The notes beneath the pieces are model-generated. The model was given only the letters and a program-made list of their open reading frames with translations, was not told the origin of the DNA and did not search any database. A stretch of 64,000 bases of DNA from Fibrobacter succinogenes (GTDB taxonomy: Bacteria; Fibrobacterota; Fibrobacteria; Fibrobacterales; Fibrobacteraceae), in contig CADAWC010000016.1 of the NCBI GenBank assembly GCA_902791475.1, positions 62,001-126,000 of the forward strand, written 5' to 3'. A program made the position numbers and the translations under genes. Shown here in pieces: positions 50,359 through 58,241 of this stretch. Within the stretch, counting starts at the first letter, position 1. Each line of letters begins with the position of its first letter.

Positions 50359-51666
50359 TTACCAGAAAATTCCAGGACGATAGTTTTCCTGAATACGCGG
50401 TTTTGCGTGTTCGGGGTTCTTAGCGATATATTCGTCAAAGTCCGCACGGAACTTTGCAGTGTAGCTCGAAACCGGGCCACCCAAAGAAATGGAGAGCGGG
50501 CAAATCGTCACGCCACCAAATCCGCTAGAAAGGCTCTGCATCAATTCCACATCGCCATCGTGACCGTTGCCGGCCACCATCTGGTTCAAGATGCGATGCA
50601 AGAGGCCTGTACCTTCACGGCACGGCGTGCACTGGCCGCAAGATTCATGGCTGTAGAAGTTGCCGAGGCAATTCAAGAGGTCTGCCATGTTGTGCGTATC
50701 GTTGATGATAATCATGGCGCCAGAACCGAACATCGTCTTCATGGAGGCGAGGCATTCGTAGTCCATCGTGGCGACTGCAGCTTCTTCAGCCGTCAAGGGA
50801 GCGCAAGAGGAACCGCCCGGGAGCACAGCCTTGAGCTTGCCACCCACAACGCCACCGGCGTAATCGTTAATCATCGTCATCATCGGAGTGCCGAGAGGTG
50901 CTTCGTACACGCCCGGATTCTTCACGTCACCGGAAATGCAGAACACCTTCGTACCACCGGCGCGCGGCGTACCCATCTTGGCGTATTCGCTCGGATCGTG
51001 GCTCAAAATCCACGGAAGCGACATGATGGTTTCGACGTTATTCACGCAGGTCGGGGACTTCCAGGCACCGCAAACAGCCGGGAACGGCGGCTTAAGGCGC
51101 GGCTGGCCCTTCTGGCCTTCAAGAGAGTTAATAAGAGCAGTTTCTTCACCGCAAATGTAGGCGCCAGCACCGCGATGCACAAAGATATCAAAGCTAAACT
51201 TCGTGCCGCAAATGTTTTCACCGAGGTAGCCTGCAGCGTAAGCCTGGTTCAAAGCCTTGTTCAAGGCTTCGATGCACGGGAGGAATTCGCCACGGCAGTA
51301 GATGTAGGCCGCGCGAGAACCGAGTGCCCAAGCGGCAATGATAAGGCCTTCAATCAAGCGGTGCGGATCTTCGAGCATGAGGAAATGGTCCTTAAAGGTA
51401 CCGCCTTCGCCTTCGTCAGCGTTTACGACAATGTAAACCGGCTTGCCCGTACCACGCGGCACAAAGCTCCACTTCATGCCAGTCGGGAAGCCTGCACCAC
51501 CGCGTCCGCGGAGGTTAGAACGTTGCACGTAATCGATGAGCTCAAACTGGCTCATGTTGAACAAGCGTTCAGAAATGTTGGAGTAGCCACCCAGCTTCTT
51601 ATAGACTTCGATGTCCTGGGCGCCCTTGCCAAAGTTCTGCGTACAAACTTTTACACATTCAGCCAT
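50359..51666 (-). CDS. nuoF: NADH-quinone oxidoreductase subunit F
   Basis: The 435-residue flavoprotein subunit contains the NADH/FMN site (RGRGGAGFPTGMKW; YIVVNADEGEGGTFKDH), GEETALINSLEG and the N3 cluster motif ESCGQCTPCREG with a later cysteine (TICPLS). It oxidises NADH and hands electrons to NuoG and NuoE. nuoE lies 2 bp upstream. Confidence 0.96.
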   Translation of the reverse strand: MAECVKVCTQNFGKGAQDIEVYKKLGGYSNISERLFNMSQFELIDYVQRSNLRGRGGAGFPTGMKWSFVPRGTGKPVYIVVNADEGEGGTFKDHFLMLEDPHRLIEGLIIAAWALGSRAAYIYCRGEFLPCIEALNKALNQAYAAGYLGENICGTKFSFDIFVHRGAGAYICGEETALINSLEGQKGQPRLKPPFPAVCGAWKSPTCVNNVETIMSLPWILSHDPSEYAKMGTPRAGGTKVFCISGDVKNPGVYEAPLGTPMMTMINDYAGGVVGGKLKAVLPGGSSCAPLTAEEAAVATMDYECLASMKTMFGSGAMIIINDTHNMADLLNCLGNFYSHESCGQCTPCREGTGLLHRILNQMVAGNGHDGDVELMQSLSSGFGGVTICPLSISLGGPVSSYTAKFRADFDEYIAKNPEHAKPRIQENYRPGIFW

Positions 51667-51668
51667 AA

Positions 51669-52730
51669 TTAAACCGCCTTTTGTTCCGGTGCGGGCTTCT
51701 GCTTAGTCACAGCAACAGCCGAGGGTTTAGCAACACGTTCACCGGAGGTCGCAATCATACGGTATTCGTCGCCAACCTTTCCGTTCGGGTCCACAAAAGC
51801 CTTGTCCTTCACGCCCGGCTCGCCCACAGCGACCCAGTCATCGCCATTCTTCTTTTCGACGACAATCTTCGTGAATTCCGGAGCGCCCTTCCAAGTGAGG
51901 GTGGCGCCCGTTTCGTCAGCTTCGGACTTGACATTCAAAACCGGAGAAGGCGGAGCATAGTCAGCTACCTGCGGCTTTGCAATAGCACCCGGAGCGCCCG
52001 GATGACCGCAGTGGCCCTTCACCGTACCGCCGAGCACATCGTGCTTCGGGATGTTGTTTTCATGAGCATAGCACCACTTGAGGATGCGGTCGATGCTGTC
52101 GGTAGTAAGCTTTGTACCCGGCTTCATCGTGAGCACGTCGCCATCAGCGTCTGTAGCGAAGTCGTCGTTCACGAGCATCATCGGGCCGTTGCCGCAAGAA
52201 CCGAGGCATTCCACCTGGAGGATCGTAAAGAGACCATCCGGAGTCGTTTCGCCCGTCTTGATGTTCAAAGCGTGTTCCACATAAGCGATTAAACTCGGAG
52301 CGCCCTTGATGGTGCAGCTGATGTTACGGCAGAACTGCAACAGGAACTTGCCCTTCGGAGCGTGGTTGTACATCGTGTAGAACGTAGCAACGCCAAGAGC
52401 ATGAGCCGGAGCGCAACCGCAGACGTTAGCAGCCCAGCGGATACCTTCACGCGGCACCCAGCCAAACACGCCCTGCACAAGCCAAAGCACTTCGAGAAGT
52501 GCGGCCTGACCGACCGGATAGCGGCTGAGCAAATCAGCGCAGCGTTCCTTGATTTCAGGCGTATTGAGCTTGGCGAGCACTTCAGCCGTAGGCGGCTGCG
52601 GCACAGGCTTGTTCACATAGCCAAACTTCTGGCCCGGATCCGGCAAAGCATCAATCGGCTGCGCCGGACGGTCGAACTTCAAATGATTGTTCGAGACAAA
52701 TTGGACAGCGCCAGTAATATGTTCTCTCAT
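51669..52730 (-). CDS. nuoE: NADH-quinone oxidoreductase subunit E with FN3-like C-terminal extension
   Basis: A 353-residue protein, well above the usual 160-240 for NuoE. Residues about 55-215 are the thioredoxin-like [2Fe-2S] domain with ligands Cys134, Cys139, Cys175 and Cys179 (CRNISC and CLGSCG). After a linker, residues about 261-341 read like a fibronectin type III sandwich: PPSPVLNVKS at strand A, ATLTWKGAPEFTKIVVEKK at strands B-C, DEYRMIATSG at strand F. An FN3 fold on a cytoplasmic complex I subunit is unexpected. ATG overlaps nuoD by 4 bp. Confidence 0.93.
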   Translation of the reverse strand: MREHITGAVQFVSNNHLKFDRPAQPIDALPDPGQKFGYVNKPVPQPPTAEVLAKLNTPEIKERCADLLSRYPVGQAALLEVLWLVQGVFGWVPREGIRWAANVCGCAPAHALGVATFYTMYNHAPKGKFLLQFCRNISCTIKGAPSLIAYVEHALNIKTGETTPDGLFTILQVECLGSCGNGPMMLVNDDFATDADGDVLTMKPGTKLTTDSIDRILKWCYAHENNIPKHDVLGGTVKGHCGHPGAPGAIAKPQVADYAPPSPVLNVKSEADETGATLTWKGAPEFTKIVVEKKNGDDWVAVGEPGVKDKAFVDPNGKVGDEYRMIATSGERVAKPSAVAVTKQKPAPEQKAV

Positions 52731-53920
52731 CGGTCAAGTTCTCCAGCAATAATGTTGAGACCCGAAAGCACGGCCATGGAGTCAGCCAAGAGACCGCCTT
52801 CGACGAGTTCATGGAATGCAGCAAACTGCGTGAGGCAAGGCGGACGCACCTTGATACGGTACGGATGGCCAGAGCCGTCAGAAATAATCGTGAAGCCAAG
52901 TTCACCGTTAGCGCATTCGGAACCGCAGTAGTATTCGCCTTCCGGAACGCGGATGCCTTCGTAAACGCTCTTGAAACGACCGATAAGGCCTTCCATATCC
53001 TGGTAAGCAAGCTTGTGCGATGGCACGCGGATACGCGGATCGACGATATCGACCGGACCCGGAGCAAGGCGCTTCAAAGCCTGGCGCACAATCTTCACGG
53101 ATTCTTCAATTTCAGCCAAACGAACCTGCAGACGGTCGTTGCAGTCGCCCTGAGTACCGACCACGACTTCCCAGTCGTAGGTTTCATAATCGTAGTACGG
53201 TTCGTCCTTGCGGAGGTCAGAAGCAACACCGGATGCACGGAGGCAGGGGCCCGTCCAGCCATAGCTGATAGCCTTTTCAGCAGAAATCTTGCCGATGCCC
53301 ACCGTACGGTCAAGGAAGATGCGGTTTCTGTCCAAGCAGGCGTGCAAGTCCTTCAATGCCTTTTCGGTAGAATTGAGGGCTGCGAGAACGTCCTGTTCAA
53401 AACCTTCGTAGCTATCGCGGTAGAGACCGCCAATGCGTGCAAAGCTGTTCGTAAGGCGTGCACCCGTGAGCTTTTCCCAGATGCACATGATTTCTTCACG
53501 CGGGTTGAAGGCGTACATGAACGGAGTCGTACCGCCCAAGTCCTGGAACGCAGCCGCAACGCACACAAAGTGGTCGTTGATACGGCTAAGTTCGTTCACA
53601 ATCACGCGGAGCACCTTGCAACGTTCCGGGATTTCAACACCGAACATATTTTCGACAGCACGGCAGAACGCAATGTTGTTCATGATAGCAGAGCAGTAGT
53701 TCAAGCGGTCCGTGTACGGAACGACTTGCTGCCAAGTACCGCGTTCCACCATCTTTTCGAACCCGCGGTGCAGGTAGCCGATTTCTTCGACGGATGCCAC
53801 GATGGTTTCGCCATCCAAAGCGGTCAAGAAGCGCAAGCAACCGTGAGTCGCCGGGTGGCTAGGCCCAACGTTCAAGGGCATCAAATTCAGCTTTTCGCCA
53901 TTCGGATCTAATACGATCAT
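52727..53920 (-). CDS. nuoD: NADH-quinone oxidoreductase subunit D
   Basis: The 397-residue, 49-kDa-type subunit has the NiFe-hydrogenase-like fold with GPSHPATHGCLRF, EEIGYLHRGFEKM and a late PPCLTQFAAFHELVEGGLLADSMAVLSG. It lines the quinone site together with NuoB. nuoC lies upstream with a 4-bp overlap; C and D are separate here, not fused. Confidence 0.96.
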   Translation of the reverse strand: MIVLDPNGEKLNLMPLNVGPSHPATHGCLRFLTALDGETIVASVEEIGYLHRGFEKMVERGTWQQVVPYTDRLNYCSAIMNNIAFCRAVENMFGVEIPERCKVLRVIVNELSRINDHFVCVAAAFQDLGGTTPFMYAFNPREEIMCIWEKLTGARLTNSFARIGGLYRDSYEGFEQDVLAALNSTEKALKDLHACLDRNRIFLDRTVGIGKISAEKAISYGWTGPCLRASGVASDLRKDEPYYDYETYDWEVVVGTQGDCNDRLQVRLAEIEESVKIVRQALKRLAPGPVDIVDPRIRVPSHKLAYQDMEGLIGRFKSVYEGIRVPEGEYYCGSECANGELGFTIISDGSGHPYRIKVRPPCLTQFAAFHELVEGGLLADSMAVLSGLNIIAGELDR

Positions 53921-54519
53921 TCCTTGATACTCCCTTCCAAAAATTCATTGTCGTTCGTTTCCACTTCCTTAGAGCGCTGGATGACCTTGTAGCCAAGTTC
54001 TTCGAGGCGCTTTTCGAGTTCCGGAAGCAGGTAGTCGTTTGTCGAAAGCCACTGGCGCTTCTGGGCAGGGTAATCCTTGCGGAGCGGATGGCCAACAAAT
54101 TCAACGTGGTTCAACAGGCGGCGGAGGTCCGGATGACCTTCAAAAATCACACCGAACTGGTCATAGACTTCGCGTTCGTACCAGTTCGCATTGGCATAGA
54201 GGTCGCTAATCGTCGGGACCTTGAGGTTTTCTTCGGACACCAGCACCTTAAGACGGATGCGGGCACCCGGATTCTTCATGCTCTTGAAAGCATAAGAGAC
54301 CGCAAAGCGAGGGCCTTCGTGATTCGGGTAAGTCAAGTAGTCGATACCGGCAATGTCCACAAGCATATCGAACTTGATGCCGGATTCTTCCTTGAGGAAC
54401 TGGACTGCGTTATGCAGATAGGGAGCAGCAACGACAGCCGTGATGCCCCACTTGTCGAGCGGTTCGCGCTTGACGTCAAACTTTCCTTCAAGGGCGGCGA
54501 AGATTTCTTCAACAGTCAT
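53917..54519 (-). CDS. nuoC: NADH-quinone oxidoreductase subunit C
   Basis: The 200-residue, 30-kDa-type subunit has the family motif WYEREVYDQFGVIFEGHPDLRRLL and HPLRKDYP. The C-terminal 35 residues are charged and extend past the usual end. nuoB lies 4 bp upstream. Confidence 0.94.
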   Translation of the reverse strand: MTVEEIFAALEGKFDVKREPLDKWGITAVVAAPYLHNAVQFLKEESGIKFDMLVDIAGIDYLTYPNHEGPRFAVSYAFKSMKNPGARIRLKVLVSEENLKVPTISDLYANANWYEREVYDQFGVIFEGHPDLRRLLNHVEFVGHPLRKDYPAQKRQWLSTNDYLLPELEKRLEELGYKVIQRSKEVETNDNEFLEGSIKE

Positions 54520-54523
54520 TCTT

Positions 54524-55159
54524 CTACTCCTTCCAGAACTGGGCTTTCTTTACAAGATTTTCTTGTTTTTCTTTCATGAAGTCCTTGATGTCCACGACCT
54601 TTTCGTGAATAGCAGTCTTGGCTTCGCACTTCGCTTCGGCAGTCTTCACCTTGATCATTTCAAGCTGTTCCTTGACGCTTTCGGCACGCTGCTTCATGTA
54701 GGATTCGTCTTTAATTTTCTTCTGCAAGTCAAACATGGCATCGAAGAAGGCTTCCGGACGGGATGGGCAACCACCAATATAGACGTCCACCGGGATAATG
54801 TGGTCAATACCGGGAACCGTGCAATAGCAGTCATAGAAACCGCCAGAGCAAGCGCAAGCGCCCATGGCAATCACCCAACGGGGTTCAGCCATCTGTTCGT
54901 AGATGCGCTTCAAGATCGGAGCCTGTTTGTAAGTGATCGTACCGGAAACAAGCAGTACATCGGACTGACGCGGCGTAAAACGCACGTATTCAGAACCGAT
55001 ACGTGAAAGGTCGTAACGACCCACTTCCGTACTCATGAATTCGATTGCACAACAAGCCGTACCGTAAGGGAACGGCCACAAGGAATTGGAGCGCCCCCAA
55101 TTGACCAAAAAGTCAAGCGAGGACGTAATGATATTCGGCTTTTCTGCCTCATTACCCAT
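54524..55159 (-). CDS. nuoB: NADH-quinone oxidoreductase subunit B
   Basis: A 211-residue subunit carrying cluster N2, with ligands in GTACCAIEF, GACACSGG and GGCPSRPEA. A coiled-coil extension (about 165-211, rich in Lys and Glu) goes beyond typical NuoB. It is the first gene of this nuo cluster; no nuoA lies upstream although that is its usual place. AGG lies 8 nt before ATG. Confidence 0.96.
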   Translation of the reverse strand: MGNEAEKPNIITSSLDFLVNWGRSNSLWPFPYGTACCAIEFMSTEVGRYDLSRIGSEYVRFTPRQSDVLLVSGTITYKQAPILKRIYEQMAEPRWVIAMGACACSGGFYDCYCTVPGIDHIIPVDVYIGGCPSRPEAFFDAMFDLQKKIKDESYMKQRAESVKEQLEMIKVKTAEAKCEAKTAIHEKVVDIKDFMKEKQENLVKKAQFWKE

Positions 55160-55201
55160 AGGAGTTACCTCATAAAATTCGCGCCTAAAGATAGAAAATT
55201 A

Positions 55202-55230
55202 GACGAGAGACGAGAGACGAGAGACGAGAG
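55202..55230. repeat. GACGAGA tandem repeat
   Basis: Four consecutive copies of GACGAGA lie 43-71 bp upstream of nuoB, where a -35 element would be expected. Copy number could vary by slippage. Related GACGAGAGACGAAAG units occur at 57899. Confidence 0.7.
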
Positions 55231-55235
55231 GGGAC

Positions 55236-55260
55236 GTCATTCTGAGCGGAGCGATATATG
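55236..55260. repeat. GTCATTCTGAGCG REP half
   Basis: GTCATTCTGAGCGGAGCG is the left half of the REP type seen at 37338 and 29586; the right half (GAATCCAG) is missing. Confidence 0.6.
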
Positions 55261-55393
55261 AAACTTGGCTCTTTAGGGCCTTAGTTGAATTATACTCAAA
55301 GAGCATAACTCTACTAGGCCACTAAAGTGGCGAGTATCGTTTAGGTTCGCAGGAGCAGGATCCAGTAAAGTGTGGAGTGTGAGGTGAGTAGTT

Positions 55394-55479
55394 GGGGGAA
55401 GCGTCCCCCTCGCAAAAGCCTCGTCTTTTGCTACCCCTTCGAGCGGGCTTCAGACGCCAGCCCGCAACGCCCGGCTTTT
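55394..55479. repeat. GC-rich structured repeat D, copy 1
   Basis: GGGGGAAGCGTCCCCC, then GCAAAAGCC...CTTTTGC, then GCTACCCCTTCGAGCGGGC and GCCCGCAACGCCCGGC form several short stems. The core recurs at 61032-61072, and GGGGGAAGCCTCCCC at 60870. Confidence 0.65.
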
Positions 55480-55523
55480 CCGTAATAAAAAAGTAAGAAA
55501 CCGTCAAGCGGGCATATATCACA

Positions 55524-55566
55524 TTTTGAGTGTATTCTCAAAAAATGTTCTCACCTTAGTTCTCAC
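55524..55566 (+). promoter_or_regulatory. Iteron-like TTCTCA sites before the second TIGR02147 gene
   Basis: TTCTCA occurs at 55535, 55548 and 55560 (steps of 13 and 12 bp); the last two read TTCTCAC. TTTTGAG/CTCAAAA (55524-55543) is an inverted pair over the first. This region occupies the expected -35 area, so it could bind the encoded regulator. Confidence 0.5.
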
Positions 55567-55572
55567 AAATAT

Positions 55573-55584
55573 TATATTAAGCAC
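55573..55584 (+). promoter_or_regulatory. TATATT box 6 nt before a GTG start
   Basis: TATATT (55573-55578), AAGCAC, then GTG at 55585. There is no Shine-Dalgarno site. Compatible with leaderless expression. Confidence 0.45.
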
Positions 55585-56424
55585 GTGGAAAACTATATCG
55601 ACATTTACCAATTTACGCACTTCCGCAAGTACTTGGAAGAATACCAGGCGGCCAGAGTCCAGTCCGACCCGGAATTCACCCGTACCGGAATCTGCAATAT
55701 GCTCGGCCTCCCCAAGACGCGCAGCTACTTTGCCGATGTTCTCAGAGGGAAAAAGGTCAGCCCCCGCATGACAGCCAAGTTTATCGAAGTCCTCGGCCTC
55801 AACAAGAAGGCCGCCAAGTACTTCGAGACCATGGTGAAGCTCGACCAGGCAAAAACCGAAACCGCCCGTAGCGCCGCCATGGAAGAACTCCTGCACCTGC
55901 ACCCGAATCCGCAGCATATCCTCGATTCGAACACCTACGAATACTATAACCATTGGTACCATAGCGCAATGTTTGCTATTCTTGATGCTATGGACGTTAC
56001 AGATGACTTGACACCGGTGCAAAAGAGAATCTTCCCGAAAATTCCACTCGGAAAGATTAAGGACTCGTTGTCTCTTTTAGAAAAGCTGGGCCTCGCCCGC
56101 AAGAACGAATCTGGTTTCTGGAAGCCGACCAAGGAATCCATCTCCAGCGGTCCGTACAACAATGCGGAACTCATCAAGCAGTACCAGCTGCAATGTTTTG
56201 AACTTTCGAAGCAGGCGCTCATCACGCGCCCCAAGATGCCGACTGTCATGAGCACGCTCACGTTCAGCATCTCGAACAACGCCTACAAGAAACTTGAATC
56301 CGAACTCCAGGAATTCAAGGCGAAGGCAAGACGCATCATCAGCGAAGATAACGAAAAGGCAAACGGCGTTTACCAGATGAACCTGCACTTGTTCTCTAAC
56401 CTCGATCCGGAGGTTAAGGCATGA
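55585..56424 (+). CDS. TIGR02147/DUF4423-type putative regulator (second copy)
   Basis: A 279-residue paralogue of the protein at 4454-5341, with GTG start. The N-terminal HTH-like part is FTRTGICNMLGLPKTRSYFADVLRG and then SPRMTAKFIEVLGL. The shared core includes YEYYNHWYHSAMFAI, and the C-terminal signature is MSTLTFSISNNAYKKL...QEFKAKARRI. DNA binding is inferred. The downstream lipoprotein begins inside the last codons of this gene (ATGA), so the two are translationally coupled. Together with 2734-5341 this shows a repeated regulator-lipoprotein module. Confidence 0.87.
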   Translation: MENYIDIYQFTHFRKYLEEYQAARVQSDPEFTRTGICNMLGLPKTRSYFADVLRGKKVSPRMTAKFIEVLGLNKKAAKYFETMVKLDQAKTETARSAAMEELLHLHPNPQHILDSNTYEYYNHWYHSAMFAILDAMDVTDDLTPVQKRIFPKIPLGKIKDSLSLLEKLGLARKNESGFWKPTKESISSGPYNNAELIKQYQLQCFELSKQALITRPKMPTVMSTLTFSISNNAYKKLESELQEFKAKARRIISEDNEKANGVYQMNLHLFSNLDPEVKA

Positions 56425-57893
56425 TGAACTTTAAGATTTTAAATACAGCAGGGATTTTTGCCCTCGCATCGATTTTCTCCGCCTGTACCGACGAGAACCA
56501 TGCCGGCGTGCTCACGGAAACTGAATCCGGCACGACCATCGCAAGCATCGTCATCGACGGAAGTGGATCCCCGGTCGTAAGCGCAAGAGTAAGCCTACTT
56601 TCGGCAAACCACGTCGCCACGCGCATGGCCCCCATCAAGACCGCCACGACGGACGAAAACGGCAAGTACACCATTGACAGCGTCGCTGCTGGCGAATACG
56701 CTTTGCAGATTAGTAATACGGAACACACACAGTCCGCCTACCAGACGCTCACAGTCAAAGACTCCAAGACCGACCTGCAGACGCTCAACGTCCCCGAAGC
56801 AAAGCTCGAAGAGAATGCAAGCCTTGAACTTGACCTCAGCACATACGATCTCGACAAGGGCGACACGCTCTGCATCACAGGTACGCTCAACTGCACCGCA
56901 GTCAGCGAAAGCGACCTCAAGTCGGGAACCGTCAAGCTCGATGAAATTCCGCCTGCAGAATTCACGAACATCATCCTCATCCGAGGCGCCGGTCGCGACA
57001 CCTCGACGCGCAACGTCAAGTGGGACTTTGTCCCTGGCGAAAAGCTCGAAGTCTCTTCAGAATTCGTAACGGTCACCGTTCCGGAAGAAGCCTTGAGCGC
57101 CGCAAAGAAGCTGAACGGCAAGAAGACTCTTGAATCCATGATTGTTCCGGTAACGATCCCCACGAAGGTCAAGAACCCGGTTCTCATTGACAACAACGGA
57201 GACTCGCTCGCAGTCTTTAAAGCCGAAAACGATGCGGACTCGTCGCTTTACTTCACGGCAATTCCAAGCATTGACGCAGGTACATACAAATTCACAGTCA
57301 CATCAAGCGAATCCGTTTACAAGACTTCGGAAATTTCCAGAGTGTTTGCCGAATCCAAATCAGGTTTGTCCGTCACCGAAGGTGATTTCATGAATACATT
57401 CATCACGGATACGACAAGCAATAGCCTCGGCATTAGCTTCTGGATTGAAGAAGACGGCAGCAAAATCGCAGAAGGCGACTCTTTGATTATTGATTCAAAA
57501 GAAAACGATGTCACATACCGTCTGAGGGTAGGTGAAAAGCCTGAGCAGCTCTGCACCAACTTCTACAGGAGAGTCTCAAAAGACTCGACGTATACGGATT
57601 CGTTCCCTGAACTCGGAAACTCTTACTGCCACAATGTCTTGGACGGGGAACGCCATCACTACGCCTTGTACATCAAGGCAAACCATGTCGTTATCGCCAT
57701 TGACGGAAAGACCGTCGAAGACACCAAGATGAAAAACGCCTTCATCATATTCCCGGGCTTCGTCACAGGAAACCACAAGCTCAAGAACCTGACCGTCTTC
57801 TCGCTCAAGCAATCCGCAATCGCCCAAAGCAACGACAGCGGCTGGGAACGCCTGCAAGCCTGGCTCTCCGCCTACTACATGATGCAGAAGTAA
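56421..57893 (+). CDS. Lipoprotein with carboxypeptidase-regulatory-like and LamG-like domains
   Basis: The 490-residue protein has a lipoprotein signal with box SIFSAC and lipidated Cys22. Residues about 40-110 form a carboxypeptidase-regulatory-like sandwich (VSARVSLLSANHVA; TDENGKYTIDSVAAGEYALQ). The middle is beta-rich without a clear family. Residues about 320-475 resemble a reduced LamG jelly roll (LGISFWIEEDGS; HHYALYIKANHVVIAIDGK). GGAGG lies 9 nt before ATG, inside the regulator gene. The architecture parallels the 2734-4446 lipoprotein, though sequence similarity is low apart from the layout. Confidence 0.82.
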   Translation: MMNFKILNTAGIFALASIFSACTDENHAGVLTETESGTTIASIVIDGSGSPVVSARVSLLSANHVATRMAPIKTATTDENGKYTIDSVAAGEYALQISNTEHTQSAYQTLTVKDSKTDLQTLNVPEAKLEENASLELDLSTYDLDKGDTLCITGTLNCTAVSESDLKSGTVKLDEIPPAEFTNIILIRGAGRDTSTRNVKWDFVPGEKLEVSSEFVTVTVPEEALSAAKKLNGKKTLESMIVPVTIPTKVKNPVLIDNNGDSLAVFKAENDADSSLYFTAIPSIDAGTYKFTVTSSESVYKTSEISRVFAESKSGLSVTEGDFMNTFITDTTSNSLGISFWIEEDGSKIAEGDSLIIDSKENDVTYRLRVGEKPEQLCTNFYRRVSKDSTYTDSFPELGNSYCHNVLDGERHHYALYIKANHVVIAIDGKTVEDTKMKNAFIIFPGFVTGNHKLKNLTVFSLKQSAIAQSNDSGWERLQAWLSAYYMMQK

Positions 57894-57896
57894 AAA

Positions 57897-57979
57897 CAGA
57901 CGAGAGACGAAAGAACGCCACGATGTGGCTACAGACGAAAGATGTCATGCCCCGCTCCGACGGGGCATCTCCTTTTTTT
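57897..57979. repeat. GACGAAAG-flanked hairpin and TGTCATGCCC terminator-like element
   Basis: CAGACGAGAGACGAAAG and CAGACGAAAG flank the small hairpin GCCACGATGTGGC. Directly after it comes TGTCATGCCCCGCTCCGACGGGGCATCTCC with a T7 run (57943-57979), a good intrinsic terminator for the lipoprotein operon and a member of the P family. Confidence 0.7.
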
Positions 57980-57997
57980 GCGAAATACGATTTTTTC

Positions 57998-58027
57998 TAG
58001 TAACTAGTAACTAATAACTAATAACTA
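57998..58027. repeat. CTAGTAACTAGTAACTAATAAC repeat
   Basis: Tandem AGTAACT/ACTAATA units, similar to 2705-2725, just before the TATATT box of the ferredoxin gene. Confidence 0.5.
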
Positions 58028-58033
58028 TTTTTA

Positions 58034-58046
58034 TATATTCCCACTT
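58034..58046 (+). promoter_or_regulatory. TATATT box 7 nt before the ferredoxin start
   Basis: TATATT (58034-58039), CCCACTT, ATG at 58047. There is no Shine-Dalgarno site; probably leaderless. Confidence 0.45.
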
Positions 58047-58241
58047 ATGAAAGTTCTCGTTCACAACAGAGGTGTTTGCCTGGAATGCGCCGGTTGCGTC
58101 GGCGTGTGTCCCAAGATGGCGCTAGACATGTACGGTCTAGATTTGCAAATCGATCAGGAAAAGTGCATCAAGTGCGGTCTCTGCACAAGAGCATGCCCCG
58201 CTGGCGCCCTCAAAATCCAGGAGTTGAACGATGTTCTGTAA
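58047..58241 (+). CDS. 2x[4Fe-4S] ferredoxin-like protein
   Basis: The 64-residue protein has two full cluster motifs, CLECAGCVGVCP and CIKCGLCTRACP, as in clostridial-type ferredoxins. It overlaps the next gene by 11 bp and contains that gene's AGGAG ribosome binding site, so the two are coupled. The natural reading is that it delivers electrons to the flavoprotein reductase encoded next. Confidence 0.88.
   Translation: MKVLVHNRGVCLECAGCVGVCPKMALDMYGLDLQIDQEKCIKCGLCTRACPAGALKIQELNDVL

Larger units (their letters stand above)
55160..55523. other. Repeat-rich region upstream of nuoB without a gene
   Basis: This part of the gap between nuoB and the divergent TIGR02147 gene contains no gene that I can support, and in particular no nuoA. 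It holds a GACGAGA tandem tract (55202-55230), a REP (55236-55260) and element D (55394-55479). The nuo promoter must lie in this gap or overlap the GACGAGA tract; I see no clear hexamers. Confidence 0.6.

Noticed and set aside
55322-55522. Candidate nuoA on the minus strand upstream of nuoB
   Set aside because: The 66-residue frame is arginine/proline-rich with no membrane helices and lies over repeat D.
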